In this document: one piece after another, positions 1 through 7,175 of the stretch | How positions within the stretch are numbered: position 1 is the first letter of the stretch | Layout: every line of letters starts with the position of its first letter | NCBI GenBank assembly: GCA_007120685.1 | Contig: SKNG01000065.1 | Location: 1-7,238, forward strand | DNA: 7,238 bases | Source of the DNA: Paracoccaceae bacterium | GTDB lineage: Bacteria > Pseudomonadota > Alphaproteobacteria > Rhodobacterales > Rhodobacteraceae | Direction: 5' to 3' | Notes under the pieces: model-generated | The model's database searches: none | What the model was told of the DNA's origin: nothing | What the model saw: the letters and a program-made list of their open reading frames with translations, nothing else | Made by a program: the position numbers and the translations under genes

Positions 1-120
1 ACCCCACGGCCTGGCTGACCCAGACCCTCGAGCGCATCGCCAACCAATGGCCAAGCGCCGAAATCGACGCCCTCATGCCCTGGAACTACACGCCCTGAAC
101 GGCCTCAGCTTCCCGCTTAC
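1..120 (+). mobile_element. IS66-family insertion sequence, right end only (cut by window edge)
   Basis: The element enters from the left edge with the tail of its transposase (stop at 96-98) and ends 22 bases later in CGCTTAC at 114-120. Read inward from that end, the terminus begins GTAAGCGGGAAGCTGAGG, and a GTAAGCG-type tip is characteristic of IS66-family terminal inverted repeats. The short distance from transposase stop to terminus also fits the family. The left end, the accessory genes (tnpA/tnpB) and the expected 8-base target duplication lie outside the window, so the boundary at 120 is inferred from the terminus alone. If it is correct, bases 121-128 (GCTTGGCC) would be one copy of the target duplication. 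Confidence 0.72.
3..98 (+). CDS. IS66 transposase (TnpC), C-terminal fragment, 5' end outside window
   Basis: Reading from base 3 gives 31 residues and then TGA. The fragment contains AWLTQTLERIAN and ends EIDALMPWNYTP. The pattern of an aromatic-rich 'W..(T).L..IA..' helix followed by 'I-D-x-L-(L/M)-P-W-N' is the usual C-terminal tail of the large IS66 transposase (IS66 C-terminal element). Only the tail is present, so the DDE catalytic core cannot be judged. The stop codon lies just inside the terminal repeat, as expected for tnpC as the last gene of the element. Whether the transposase is intact upstream cannot be seen here. Confidence 0.75.
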   Translation, partial: PTAWLTQTLERIANQWPSAEIDALMPWNYTP

Positions 121-164
121 GCTTGGCCGGAGGTATCTCTGTACCACGGGCCGTTTCGCGTTTT

Positions 165-243
165 ACGTCAACGCCACGTCAACACCACAACAGAAAAACC
201 GCATTCGCGTGCAATGGCGCGCATTCGACGCCATTCGCGTGCA
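165..243. repeat. Short direct repeats between the IS66 end and the 706-aa gene
   Basis: Two repeat pairs lie in this gap. ACGTCAACGCC (165-175) is followed directly by ACGTCAACACC (176-186), differing at one base. CATTCGCGTGCA occurs exactly at 202-213 and again at 232-243, 30 bases apart, with a partial copy CATTCGACG at 222-230 between them. The second pair runs up to the stop codon of the minus-strand gene at 244. No coding sequence or hairpin terminator is visible in the 121-243 gap. The repeats could be slippage products, protein-binding sites, or debris from insertion events. Confidence 0.5.
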
Positions 244-2364
244 TCAGGCCCGGCAATTTTGAGCATGTCTGGCTGTGATCCATTGGCTCAAGGTCTTCGA
301 CTCTGCTGCGGTGAACCCCGTCGATATGCCGTCCGCGATGCGATGCATCATCGCCCGATCGTCGTGGGTGGTTGACTTCGCTGGCCAGGATGACCGGAAA
401 TGCCCACAGGCATAGCTGAACCCCCCTGCCCAGTCGCGCTTAGCCATGGACTTGCGCTTGGTCATCGCCGAGGCGAACGCGGCCGGGTTCTCGGCCTGCT
501 CGACGCAGGCGTTGGCGCGCATCAGGATCAGATCGGCGGAGCGCTGGATGCTGTCTGGTGTCAGGCCGGCAACGGCGCTGCCGAGGATCTCGGGCAGCCA
601 TTTGTTCGGGGCGATCACCTTCGGTGCGAGGGTGACCGCCATCAGGAAGCCGTCGATCCAGTCCGCCGTGATCGCCGTGTCCTTGACCATCCGCGCCAGC
701 TCTCCCTTGCGTTCCGGTTTCGGCATCTGAGGTTCGACCATTTCGATCCATTCTTCCGGCGTTGCGCCCTGGTCTGTGTCCGGGTCGTCGAACACCCAGG
801 CCTCGATGGTCTGCTCGTGCACATCGAGCATCACCGGGATCTTCTTCAACGCGCGCCCTTCCAGCAGCGCGAGCGCCGTGGCCGTGAAGCTGTCGGCGTC
901 CGGATGGCCCGCTGCGGCGAGCACCTCTGCTGCCCGCGCCACCAGGCGCGCCCAATAGTCGCGACGAGTCTCGATCCATCGCCAGAGGGCGGCCTCCACC
1001 CCGCGCGGACCGCGCGTGCCCTCCAGCACCTCATGCGCGGGGTCGCTTTCCTCGAACCAGCTCTGGATGATGTCGTGGCGGTTCCACCAGTCTTCACTGG
1101 CGTTGATCAGCTTGCCGCGGGCCTGCGCAGAGAGGGTGCGCAGCCGAGCCGCTGCGGGCAAGGACTCGATCAGCGCTTCGGTCGTGATGGTCTCTGCGCG
1201 CAGCGGGTCGAACCCGCAGAGCTCGGCAATCTCGATCAGCCCCGGGGCGGGGGGAAGCCCCGCCGCCAGTCCATCGCCCAGCGCCATCGACAGCGCGCGC
1301 AGCGTCCAGGTCGCGGGCACGGGGACGGCGCCGGTCTCGTCCTTGATGCGCTGGATCAGGGCCTTCTGCTCGCTGGCCGAGCGGCAGGGGATGGTATAAG
1401 CGTCCTTGACCCCATGGCCCTGCTTCAAAAGCAGCATCGCCACTTTCCGGGCACTGCCCTGTTGCAGCGCGATCATGATGCTTTGCGCGCCGCCCCCATC
1501 GGGCAGCGTGGCCAGGACGGAATGGATCGTCCAGGGCGCCGGAGTGTCGCCTCCCGTCAGGCCGGACCGCATCGACAGATTCACGGCCTTGTCGACCAGG
1601 CCGCGCGCTTCGTCCGGCGGCATCCAGTTGCGCAGCACCACGACCGAGCGCGCCAGCTCGCGCGGGAGTGTGCCGCTTGCGGCCCGGTCTGCCAGCGCCC
1701 CGGCGGCCGCCATGCGGATCGCGGTGTCCCGGTCGAGCAGCCAGAAGCACGTCAGCCGCGCATGGATGGGTTCGGGGCGTTCGGCCGACAGCATGACGAC
1801 ATAGGTGCGCATGTCAGCCGGCATCGCCGGAAAGGTCTCGGTCATGGCCGCATGCAGCGCAAAGACATCGCCCTCGGCCTGATCGATCAGGCTGCGGAAC
1901 AGATCTTCCAGCATCGCCTCCGCCTCGGCGCGGTTGCGTATGCCGGGTGATAGGCCTGTCCTCTCGATGTCGGCCGCAGAAATCTCCAGCGCTCCCGGCG
2001 CTGCCAGTCCGTTTCGCGCCCAGGCGCTGGCAAGGAGCATGCGATGGAACGGAGACAACCTGTCCTGACCGGCCGCCAGTTCCACCGCATCCGTCACAGC
2101 CTGCAGGAAGGCGCTGCCGCGCTTCTTGCGGTTCTCGCTGGCGATGCGGGCGGCGTCCAGCGCCGAGCTCAGCAGTTCGGCCAGCGGCTCCAGCTCCGGC
2201 GCGGACTCCTCGGCAGCACATATCCGCGCGATCAGCTGACCGCCCAGCGCCGGCCGATGAAGCACTGCGGAACTGACGTGGTCGAGAACCTCGCGGCGCG
2301 CGCTATCGTCTTCGCGCAGCCGCGCCAGTTCCGCCAACATTGTCTCAAGCTGTCCTTCCGCCAC
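244..2364 (-). CDS. Large protein of unknown function with a YecA/YgfB (UPF0149)-like C-terminal domain
   Basis: This 706-residue, mainly alpha-helical protein has no signal peptide and no clear membrane segment, so it is probably cytoplasmic. Residues about 1-550 match no family I recognise; they are rich in Leu/Ala helices. The C-terminal part carries features of the UPF0149/YecA family: W569-x-D571-G572-F573-L with an A-P pair at 580-581, N-K-W-L-P at 587-591, and a second W645-x-x-G-F649 motif. YecA proteins often end in a Cys/His zinc-binding SEC-C motif; none is seen here. The start used is GTG at 2362-2364, preceded by AGAGGG 9 bases upstream. An in-frame ATG at 2338-2340 (eight codons in) has GGAAGGA about 12 bases upstream and is a fair alternative. 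The gene stands alone, ends next to the IS66 remnant, and no operon partner is visible. The domain call is by motif recall only. Confidence 0.7.
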   Translation of the reverse strand: MAEGQLETMLAELARLREDDSARREVLDHVSSAVLHRPALGGQLIARICAAEESAPELEPLAELLSSALDAARIASENRKKRGSAFLQAVTDAVELAAGQDRLSPFHRMLLASAWARNGLAAPGALEISAADIERTGLSPGIRNRAEAEAMLEDLFRSLIDQAEGDVFALHAAMTETFPAMPADMRTYVVMLSAERPEPIHARLTCFWLLDRDTAIRMAAAGALADRAASGTLPRELARSVVVLRNWMPPDEARGLVDKAVNLSMRSGLTGGDTPAPWTIHSVLATLPDGGGAQSIMIALQQGSARKVAMLLLKQGHGVKDAYTIPCRSASEQKALIQRIKDETGAVPVPATWTLRALSMALGDGLAAGLPPAPGLIEIAELCGFDPLRAETITTEALIESLPAAARLRTLSAQARGKLINASEDWWNRHDIIQSWFEESDPAHEVLEGTRGPRGVEAALWRWIETRRDYWARLVARAAEVLAAAGHPDADSFTATALALLEGRALKKIPVMLDVHEQTIEAWVFDDPDTDQGATPEEWIEMVEPQMPKPERKGELARMVKDTAITADWIDGFLMAVTLAPKVIAPNKWLPEILGSAVAGLTPDSIQRSADLILMRANACVEQAENPAAFASAMTKRKSMAKRDWAGGFSYACGHFRSSWPAKSTTHDDRAMMHRIADGISTGFTAAESKTLSQWITARHAQNCRA

Positions 2365-2402
2365 GCCGTTCCGCCCTCTGAATCACGCCATGCCTTGATG
2401 AC

Positions 2403-2431
2403 ACCTTATGCGTCGGCCTGGGAATTGTCAC
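2403..2431 (-). promoter_or_regulatory. Weak sigma70-like promoter candidate for the 706-aa gene
   Basis: On the minus strand GTGACA (2426-2431) resembles a -35 box at five of six positions. Seventeen bases on is TAAGGT (2403-2408), or with a 15-base spacer CATAAG (2405-2410); both are poor -10 matches. The position, about 40 bases ahead of the GTG start, is sensible. No other promoter-like pair in the 2365-2480 stretch looked better. This is a pattern match only. Confidence 0.2.
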
Positions 2432-2471
2432 CGAGGCGCATTCCGACGCCAGCGCCGCGTGTTGGTTCTAC

Positions 2472-2484
2472 CGGTTCTGAACCG
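2472..2484. repeat. Perfect short inverted repeat CGGTTC-T-GAACCG
   Basis: CGGTTC (2472-2477) and GAACCG (2479-2484) are exact reverse complements around a single T. The palindrome lies directly next to the terminator hairpin at 2485-2510 and about 110 bases upstream of the 706-aa gene. The one-base centre favours a protein-binding palindrome over an RNA hairpin. No regulator can be assigned. Confidence 0.35.
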
Positions 2485-2510
2485 AAGGAAAGGCGCCCGG
2501 CGAGGGCGCC
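2485..2510 (-). terminator. Intrinsic (rho-independent) terminator, minus strand
   Basis: GGCGCCC (2492-2498) and GGGCGCC (2504-2510) form a perfect 7-bp G+C stem around a 5-base loop. On the minus strand the stem is followed by TTTCCTTC (2484-2491); on the plus strand it is followed by CGAAAC with no T tract. The polarity is therefore minus. It would end transcription arriving from the regulator/SBP56/membrane-protein unit, whose last stop codon is about 350 bases upstream, and would insulate the 706-aa gene. Confidence 0.62.
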
Positions 2511-2863
2511 CGAAACGGGTATCGCCATCCGGGTGTCACGCCGCGACCCGTATCTGTTCGCAGATGCAGCAACGTGAACGGCCCTTTGCCGCCGCTCAGC
2601 TGCGTCCCATTGCTGCAGCGCGACCAACCTGAAGCGGTCGGTCATGCTCTGGCGCAGCAGAACAGCAGCCGAATGCCGGTAGCGGACAGGACCTTCGTTC
2701 AATCAGATGCCCGTGAATGGTAGGCTGCGGGCGATTTGGCCGTAGTGTCAACTCGGAATCGCCTCGACATACCAGTAACAGAGTGAATGGCCGCTATTTT
2801 CACCGACGCGAAACCAGCCGGAGCATCTGTCGCCCCACTGGCACAACTGCATTACTGGCGCGC
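2511..2863. other. Gene-poor interval between the membrane-protein gene and the terminator
   Basis: I see no convincing gene in these 353 bases. The open frames here are short, lack a ribosome-binding site, and resemble no family I know. One minus-strand frame continues straight through the terminator hairpin, which argues against it being coding. No tRNA-like, riboswitch-like or IS-end sequence was recognised. It may be a long 3' untranslated region or the site of an eroded gene. Confidence 0.5.
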
Positions 2864-3535
2864 TCAATGGCCGTAGAGCGCCAGATAAATACCGAACCCA
2901 CCGACCAGGATCAGGCTGCAGGCCCAGACCAAGTCCAGATTAAACCAGGTCCGCGACAGGAATTTCAGCCCGAAATAGAAATAGATCGCCACAGCGATCA
3001 CGCCCCCTGCGACTGTCATCGCCAGCGTATGGGCAAAGGCCACAACAAAGGCCGAGGCGACATTCTGCCCCATCAGATCGCGCGCAGCTTCGTGCCCCGC
3101 ATCGCCGAGATCAGCCTGACAGATCCCGAGATAGATCGGTACCAGCATCAACCCCGCACCATGCGCCATGGCAGCCAAAAATGACCACAACACCAACTTA
3201 GAGGGCGCGACGCGGGCCAGAAACCGTGGATGTCGTCGATTGACCAGCAGATAAAGCCCCATGCTCGCCACCAGCGCGCCCGCGCCGACGCGCAGTTCGG
3301 TCTCCCAGTCGATCAGGGCGGTCATCATCGAAAACGGTAGCAGGATCGCCAGCATCGCCAGCAGATGCCCAAAGGCCAGCGCCCCGATGGCCTGTGCCAT
3401 CGCGCGGTGCCGCCCCTGCATCAGCCCGGCCGAGACTGCCAAGGGCCAGCCCATGCCCGGATTGACGCCGTGATAGACGCCCGAGAGGATGACGGCGCTC
3501 CAGAGCGCCGTCAGAGTGGTCGCATCAAGTTCCAT
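2864..3535 (-). CDS. Six-helix membrane protein, possibly NicO/UreH-like transporter
   Basis: This 223-residue, very hydrophobic protein has about six predicted membrane helices (roughly 7-24, 45-70, 84-98, 115-136, 158-188, 200-220). Near the N-terminus is Y-H22-G-V-N-P26-G27-M-G-W, resembling the H-x3-P-G-H signature of RcnA/NicO and UreH-type metal transporters, but with Met in place of the last His. Other in-membrane histidines are H57 (FGHLLA), H125 (AMAHGAG) and H169 (FAHTLA), which could bind a metal. The family assignment is tentative; a LysE/TauE-like exporter is an alternative. The ATG directly follows the TGA of the SBP56 gene with no gap and no Shine-Dalgarno of its own, so translation is probably coupled and the two proteins are likely functional partners. 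In that case a role in metal supply to SBP56, or in export of a sulfur product, is conceivable but unproven. Confidence 0.85.
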   Translation of the reverse strand: MELDATTLTALWSAVILSGVYHGVNPGMGWPLAVSAGLMQGRHRAMAQAIGALAFGHLLAMLAILLPFSMMTALIDWETELRVGAGALVASMGLYLLVNRRHPRFLARVAPSKLVLWSFLAAMAHGAGLMLVPIYLGICQADLGDAGHEAARDLMGQNVASAFVVAFAHTLAMTVAGGVIAVAIYFYFGLKFLSRTWFNLDLVWACSLILVGGFGIYLALYGH

Positions 3536-4936
3536 TCAGACGTTGGGGTAACAGAAGCTGTCGGTCGAGCAGTCGCCGCCTTCCAGTCGGATCTGGTGCG
3601 CGCGGTAGCCTTCGGGGAACGTGACATAGAACTCCTTGTCCAGCGTCAGCCCGCCGTTTTCGCCGACATGGGCCATGACCATCTGCCCGCCTTCCTGCCC
3701 CGGATAGAACTGTTCGTCCCAGGTGGAATAGAGCGAGTTGGTCCAGTAGACGCGCTTGCCGTCGCGGCTGATCTCGACCATCTGCGGGCCGAAGACATAC
3801 TCCCCGCCATTTGGGTGCTTGGTGCCCCGCGCAATCCCGCCGAGTTCCACCTTGCCGGTGAGCCTTGGGTTCATCGGGTCCGAGACGTCGTATTGATGCA
3901 TCTCGCCCAAGCCCCAGCAGGACACATAGAGAAACCGGTCATCGAGGCTCAGGTCGATATCGGTGATCAGGGGCGGCACCGCACCGAAACCCTGCAGGAG
4001 CGGCGGCAGGTTTTCGGGGTCTTCGGGGCGCGGGTCGATGGTGATGGTCTTCTTTGAATGCCACTTGCCGTCCTCGCCCCGCCACCAGGTGAAGATCGCG
4101 CCCTGCAGATTGGTCGTGTCCACCACCACGCCGCAGAAGCCATGCGATTTCTTGGGGTCATGCGCGGGGCGGATTTCCAGCGCCATCTGGTAGTTTTCGC
4201 CGAAATCGATGGTCTGGATGTTCTTGCGCTTGCGCAGGTCCCAGAAATGGATCGAATGGCCGTATTTGTTGCCCAGCAACTCCTCGGGCACCACGCCGTT
4301 CTCGAACTGCGGCGGCAGCCCCCATTCGGAACTGACCATGTAATCCTGCGGCAGGTTCCACCAGAAATCGTAATGCTTTTCCTGCTTGCCGCGGTCGATC
4401 TCATACCGCCCGATGATCTCGAAGGTCTCGCAATCCATGATGAAGATGCCCGGCGGGCCGTCCATGCCGTCCTCGCCACCGCCGCCAAGGGTCGAGACAT
4501 AGATGCCCTCGGGCCCGCAATGGATGGTGTGGGGGCGCGAATAGCCGGTCTTGGCGAGCACTTCATCGGGCTCTATGATCTTGTGGATCTGCGGGTCCAT
4601 CGGGTCCTTCACGTCGATCACATAGATGCGCGAAGAGCGGATGCCCGGCACGATCAGATAGCGCCGCTCCAGAAACGCGTGGCCTGACAGCGGCGAGAGC
4701 GCCGAGGAACAGGCGTTCCAGCCAAAATGATGGAACTCGTCCCCCTTGTTCGGCATGATCAACGTCTTGACGACCTTGCCGAACTTGTCGGATCTTGGGT
4801 CAAGGTCCACGGTGGCGAGCCCGTCGGGCTGCGACCCGTCGGGGCTGAGCATCACCACGAAGCCATAGGTTTCCACCGGCGCCTGCATGGCAAGCTGCGC
4901 GGTGGCGTGGAATGTCGGGTCTGGTCTCAGATTCAT
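3536..4936 (-). CDS. SBP56/SELENBP1-family protein, probable methanethiol oxidase
   Basis: This 466-residue protein matches the selenium-binding protein family end to end and at its usual length. Hallmarks are DEFHHFGWNACSS (66-78), SSRIYVIDVKDP (101-112), HTIHC (136-140), YDFWWNLP (189-196), SSEWG (202-206), a TDI-x-LSLDDRFLYVSCWG block (325-342), SLYSTWDEQFYP (401-412) and EGGDCSTDSF (452-461). The family forms a beta-propeller. Bacterial MtoX members are copper enzymes that oxidise methanethiol to formaldehyde, H2S and H2O2; conserved His residues such as H69, H70, H136, H139 and H447 are the likely ligands. The Cys of the selenium-binding CSS motif is kept (C76), but the second Cys of the human CSSC is Ala here. 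There is no signal peptide, unlike periplasmic MtoX, so the protein should be cytoplasmic. It lies 84 bases after the IclR gene and directly abuts the membrane-protein gene. The neighbouring formaldehyde dehydrogenase supports a formaldehyde-producing reaction. The exact substrate is not shown by sequence. Confidence 0.93.
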   Translation of the reverse strand: MNLRPDPTFHATAQLAMQAPVETYGFVVMLSPDGSQPDGLATVDLDPRSDKFGKVVKTLIMPNKGDEFHHFGWNACSSALSPLSGHAFLERRYLIVPGIRSSRIYVIDVKDPMDPQIHKIIEPDEVLAKTGYSRPHTIHCGPEGIYVSTLGGGGEDGMDGPPGIFIMDCETFEIIGRYEIDRGKQEKHYDFWWNLPQDYMVSSEWGLPPQFENGVVPEELLGNKYGHSIHFWDLRKRKNIQTIDFGENYQMALEIRPAHDPKKSHGFCGVVVDTTNLQGAIFTWWRGEDGKWHSKKTITIDPRPEDPENLPPLLQGFGAVPPLITDIDLSLDDRFLYVSCWGLGEMHQYDVSDPMNPRLTGKVELGGIARGTKHPNGGEYVFGPQMVEISRDGKRVYWTNSLYSTWDEQFYPGQEGGQMVMAHVGENGGLTLDKEFYVTFPEGYRAHQIRLEGGDCSTDSFCYPNV

Positions 4937-4940
4937 GGCG

Positions 4941-4949
4941 TCCTCCCTT
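4941..4949 (-). promoter_or_regulatory. Strong ribosome-binding site of the SBP56 gene
   Basis: On the minus strand AAGGGAGGA lies four bases before the ATG at 4934-4936. It is the strongest Shine-Dalgarno in the minus-strand unit, supports the chosen start, and suggests SBP56 is made in larger amounts than the regulator encoded before it, which has no evident site. Confidence 0.7.
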
Positions 4950-4956
4950 GAATGAA

Positions 4957-4975
4957 CCGGCCGCTCCCGGGCCGG
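4957..4975 (-). other. Stem-loop in the regulator-SBP56 intergenic leader
   Basis: CCGGCC (4957-4962) and GGCCGG (4970-4975) pair perfectly around a 7-base loop. On the minus strand the stem lies between the IclR stop codon and the SBP56 ribosome-binding site and is not followed by a T tract, so it is not a normal terminator. It might act as an mRNA-stability or processing element that separates SBP56 expression from the regulator, or it may be chance in G+C-rich DNA. Confidence 0.3.
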
Positions 4976-5020
4976 GCTGGTCGTGCTCCTCCGTCAAGTC
5001 ACAAACAGGCCGGGGCCTCC

Positions 5021-5779
5021 TCAAACCTCGGCCACGTTGCACAGTTGAATGGCCCCGCTGACACGGTTGGCCAGATCGATAAGGTGGTGTCCGATGTCAT
5101 CCCGGCGCGCCGTGCCGAAGCGCCGGATCGGCCCCACGGCGCCGACGCTGAAGATCGCGCCGATATTGCCGATCATCACGGGCGCGGCGACGCTGGCAAT
5201 GCCCACGTCGATCTCCTGATCGCAATCGGCAAAGCCACGCTTGCGGATACGGTCGAAATCCGCGCGCAACTCGTTGTCGCTGGTCATGGTGTGTTCGGTA
5301 TAGGCTTTCAGGCTGCCAGTGATGATGCTGGCCTGAAATTCGGGCTCGGCGAAGGCGGCGATGGCCTTGGAGCAGGAGCAGGCGTGCATCGGGCGCACGC
5401 CAAGGCCGGGGTGGATATAGGCGCGGGCCGGATCGTCCGGGGTTTCGGCGTGGATGATCTCCACCTGTTTGTTGCGGAACCGCGACAGGAAAACGGTCTC
5501 GTTGAACTGCACAGCCGCGGCCTTGAGCAGCGGGGCGGCAGCGCGCCGGACATCCACGTCAGACTTGCCCAGCAGCGCGATGCGGATCAACCGCTCGCCA
5601 ATCACCACGCGCCCGTCGCCTGAAGGCGCGTCGGCCAGCCCGAAGTCCTGCAGTGTCTGCAATAGCCGGTAGCAGGTTGGTTTGGGGTAGCCTGTCGCCT
5701 TCTGGACCTCGGATGCCGAAACCGGCCGCCCGGCAACAGCGATGATCTCTAGGATATTGATCAAGCGCTCCAGATGCAT
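5021..5779 (-). CDS. IclR-family transcriptional regulator
   Basis: This 252-residue protein has the two-domain IclR layout. An N-terminal winged helix-turn-helix (about 3-65) is marked by HLERLINILEII, then G-x-P-V-S-A-S-E-V (17-25) and a recognition helix around P32-K-P-T-C-Y-R-L-L. The C-terminal effector-binding domain (about 75-250) has R129-P-M-H-A-C-S-C-S-K-A (129-139), matching the usual 'R-x-x-H-A-x-A-x-G-K-A' loop with Cys/Ser changes, and D186-C-D-Q-E-I-x-x-G-I-A-S-V-A-A-P-V (186-201). The start is ATG at 5777-5779; its frame is open far upstream, but homology begins here and 252 residues is normal. No good Shine-Dalgarno precedes it. It is divergent from the formaldehyde dehydrogenase gene and upstream of SBP56, so it probably controls both sides. 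The effector is unknown; a metabolite of the substrate pathway is likely. Confidence 0.9.
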   Translation of the reverse strand: MHLERLINILEIIAVAGRPVSASEVQKATGYPKPTCYRLLQTLQDFGLADAPSGDGRVVIGERLIRIALLGKSDVDVRRAAAPLLKAAAVQFNETVFLSRFRNKQVEIIHAETPDDPARAYIHPGLGVRPMHACSCSKAIAAFAEPEFQASIITGSLKAYTEHTMTSDNELRADFDRIRKRGFADCDQEIDVGIASVAAPVMIGNIGAIFSVGAVGPIRRFGTARRDDIGHHLIDLANRVSGAIQLCNVAEV

Positions 5780-5814
5780 ATTGACCGAATCGATCCACGT
5801 TGTGAGACTTTGTC

Positions 5815-5842
5815 TTGAAATACGATACAGTCCAGATATGAC
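5815..5842 (+). promoter_or_regulatory. Candidate sigma70-like promoter for the formaldehyde dehydrogenase gene
   Basis: TTGAAA (5815-5820) and TATGAC (5837-5842) are separated by 16 bases and match -35/-10 consensus moderately. The predicted start of transcription near 5849 gives a leader of about 20 bases, which still contains the GGAGGAG site but would leave only about six bases before the ATG at 5855. The AGAC-TTT-GTCT repeat overlaps the -35 box, so a bound regulator there could repress. An alternative pair is TTGTGA (5800-5805) with TACGAT (5821-5826) at 15 bases. Confidence 0.35.
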
Positions 5843-5856
5843 GCAAGGATAATCAT

Positions 5857-5863
5857 GGAGGAG
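5857..5863 (+). promoter_or_regulatory. Ribosome-binding site deciding the frmA start
   Basis: GGAGGAG ends six bases before the ATG at 5870-5872 and three bases before an ATG at 5867-5869. It lies inside the coding sequence if the upstream ATG at 5855 were used. Together with the family's normal N-terminus (M-R-T-R-A-A-V-A) this favours 5870. AAGGA at 5845-5849 could serve the 5855 start, but that adds five residues not usual in the family. Confidence 0.65.
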
Positions 5864-5869
5864 ACGATG

Positions 5870-6997
<1,128 letters not shown>

Positions 6998-7037
6998 GCC
7001 CTTGAAGGATTGAGCGCAAGTCACGCGAGCTGTGCGC

Positions 7038-7073
7038 AAGCTGCGCGAGCTGCTTCCGGCGCGCGCAGCTTTT
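7038..7073 (+). terminator. Intrinsic terminator after the formaldehyde dehydrogenase gene
   Basis: AAGCTGCGCG (7038-7047) and CGCGCAGCTT (7062-7071) are perfect 10-bp inverted arms around a 14-base loop. On the plus strand the right arm runs into TTTTC (7070-7074). It starts 40 bases after the stop codon at 6995-6997. The left arm is embedded in partial direct repeats of GCGCAAGYTG/GCGCGAGCTG (about 7034-7052), so alternative pairings exist. Confidence 0.65.
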
Positions 7074-7094
7074 CGGTCCTATTTGCGACCCAGC

Positions 7095-7175
7095 ATGATT
7101 ACGCCTGCACGCCCAGATGGTGAAGTCATAGAATTGCTGGAAATTGTGGAGGGGCGCTGCCCTACTGGGAGGTGA
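7095..7175 (+). CDS. Possible small ORF, 26 residues, function unknown
   Basis: An ATG at 7095 opens 26 codons ending at TGA 7173-7175. The peptide begins MITPARPDGEVIELLEI and is acidic in the middle. No Shine-Dalgarno is visible upstream and I recognise no family. Its stop codon falls inside the hairpin at 7166-7187, the arrangement expected of a leader peptide, but the peptide has no run of a single amino acid that would suggest classical attenuation. It may be chance. Confidence 0.15.
   Translation: MITPARPDGEVIELLEIVEGRCPTGR

Larger units (their letters stand above)
5780..5869. promoter_or_regulatory. Divergent promoter/operator region between iclR-type gene and frmA
   Basis: These 90 bases are A+T-richer than the surrounding genes and must hold the promoters of both divergent units. 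A near-palindrome GAATCGATCC (5787-5796, centred on ATCGAT, 8 of 10 bases symmetric) and a perfect inverted repeat AGAC-TTT-GTCT (5805-5815) are candidate operators; IclR proteins usually bind palindromes in such divergent regions. No clear minus-strand -35/-10 pair was found. Which repeat, if either, is bound is inference. Confidence 0.5.

Noticed and set aside
47..262. A 71-codon plus-strand frame crossing the IS66 terminus.
   Set aside because: It overlaps the transposase tail in another frame, spans the element boundary, and has no ribosome-binding site or recognisable product.
400..1950. A 516-codon plus-strand open frame opposite the 706-aa gene.
   Set aside because: Its composition (rich in Arg, His, Gly, Gln) is typical of antisense shadows in G+C-rich DNA. 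No ribosome-binding site or family resemblance, and the minus-strand frame contains recognisable UPF0149 motifs.
2406..2702. A 98-codon minus-strand frame upstream of the 706-aa gene.
   Set aside because: It runs through the intrinsic terminator hairpin at 2485-2510, has Arg/Ala-rich low-complexity composition and no ribosome-binding site.
3365..4687. Plus-strand open frames opposite the SBP56 and membrane-protein genes (230 and 209 codons).
   Set aside because: They are antisense to a strongly conserved family and have no domain signature.
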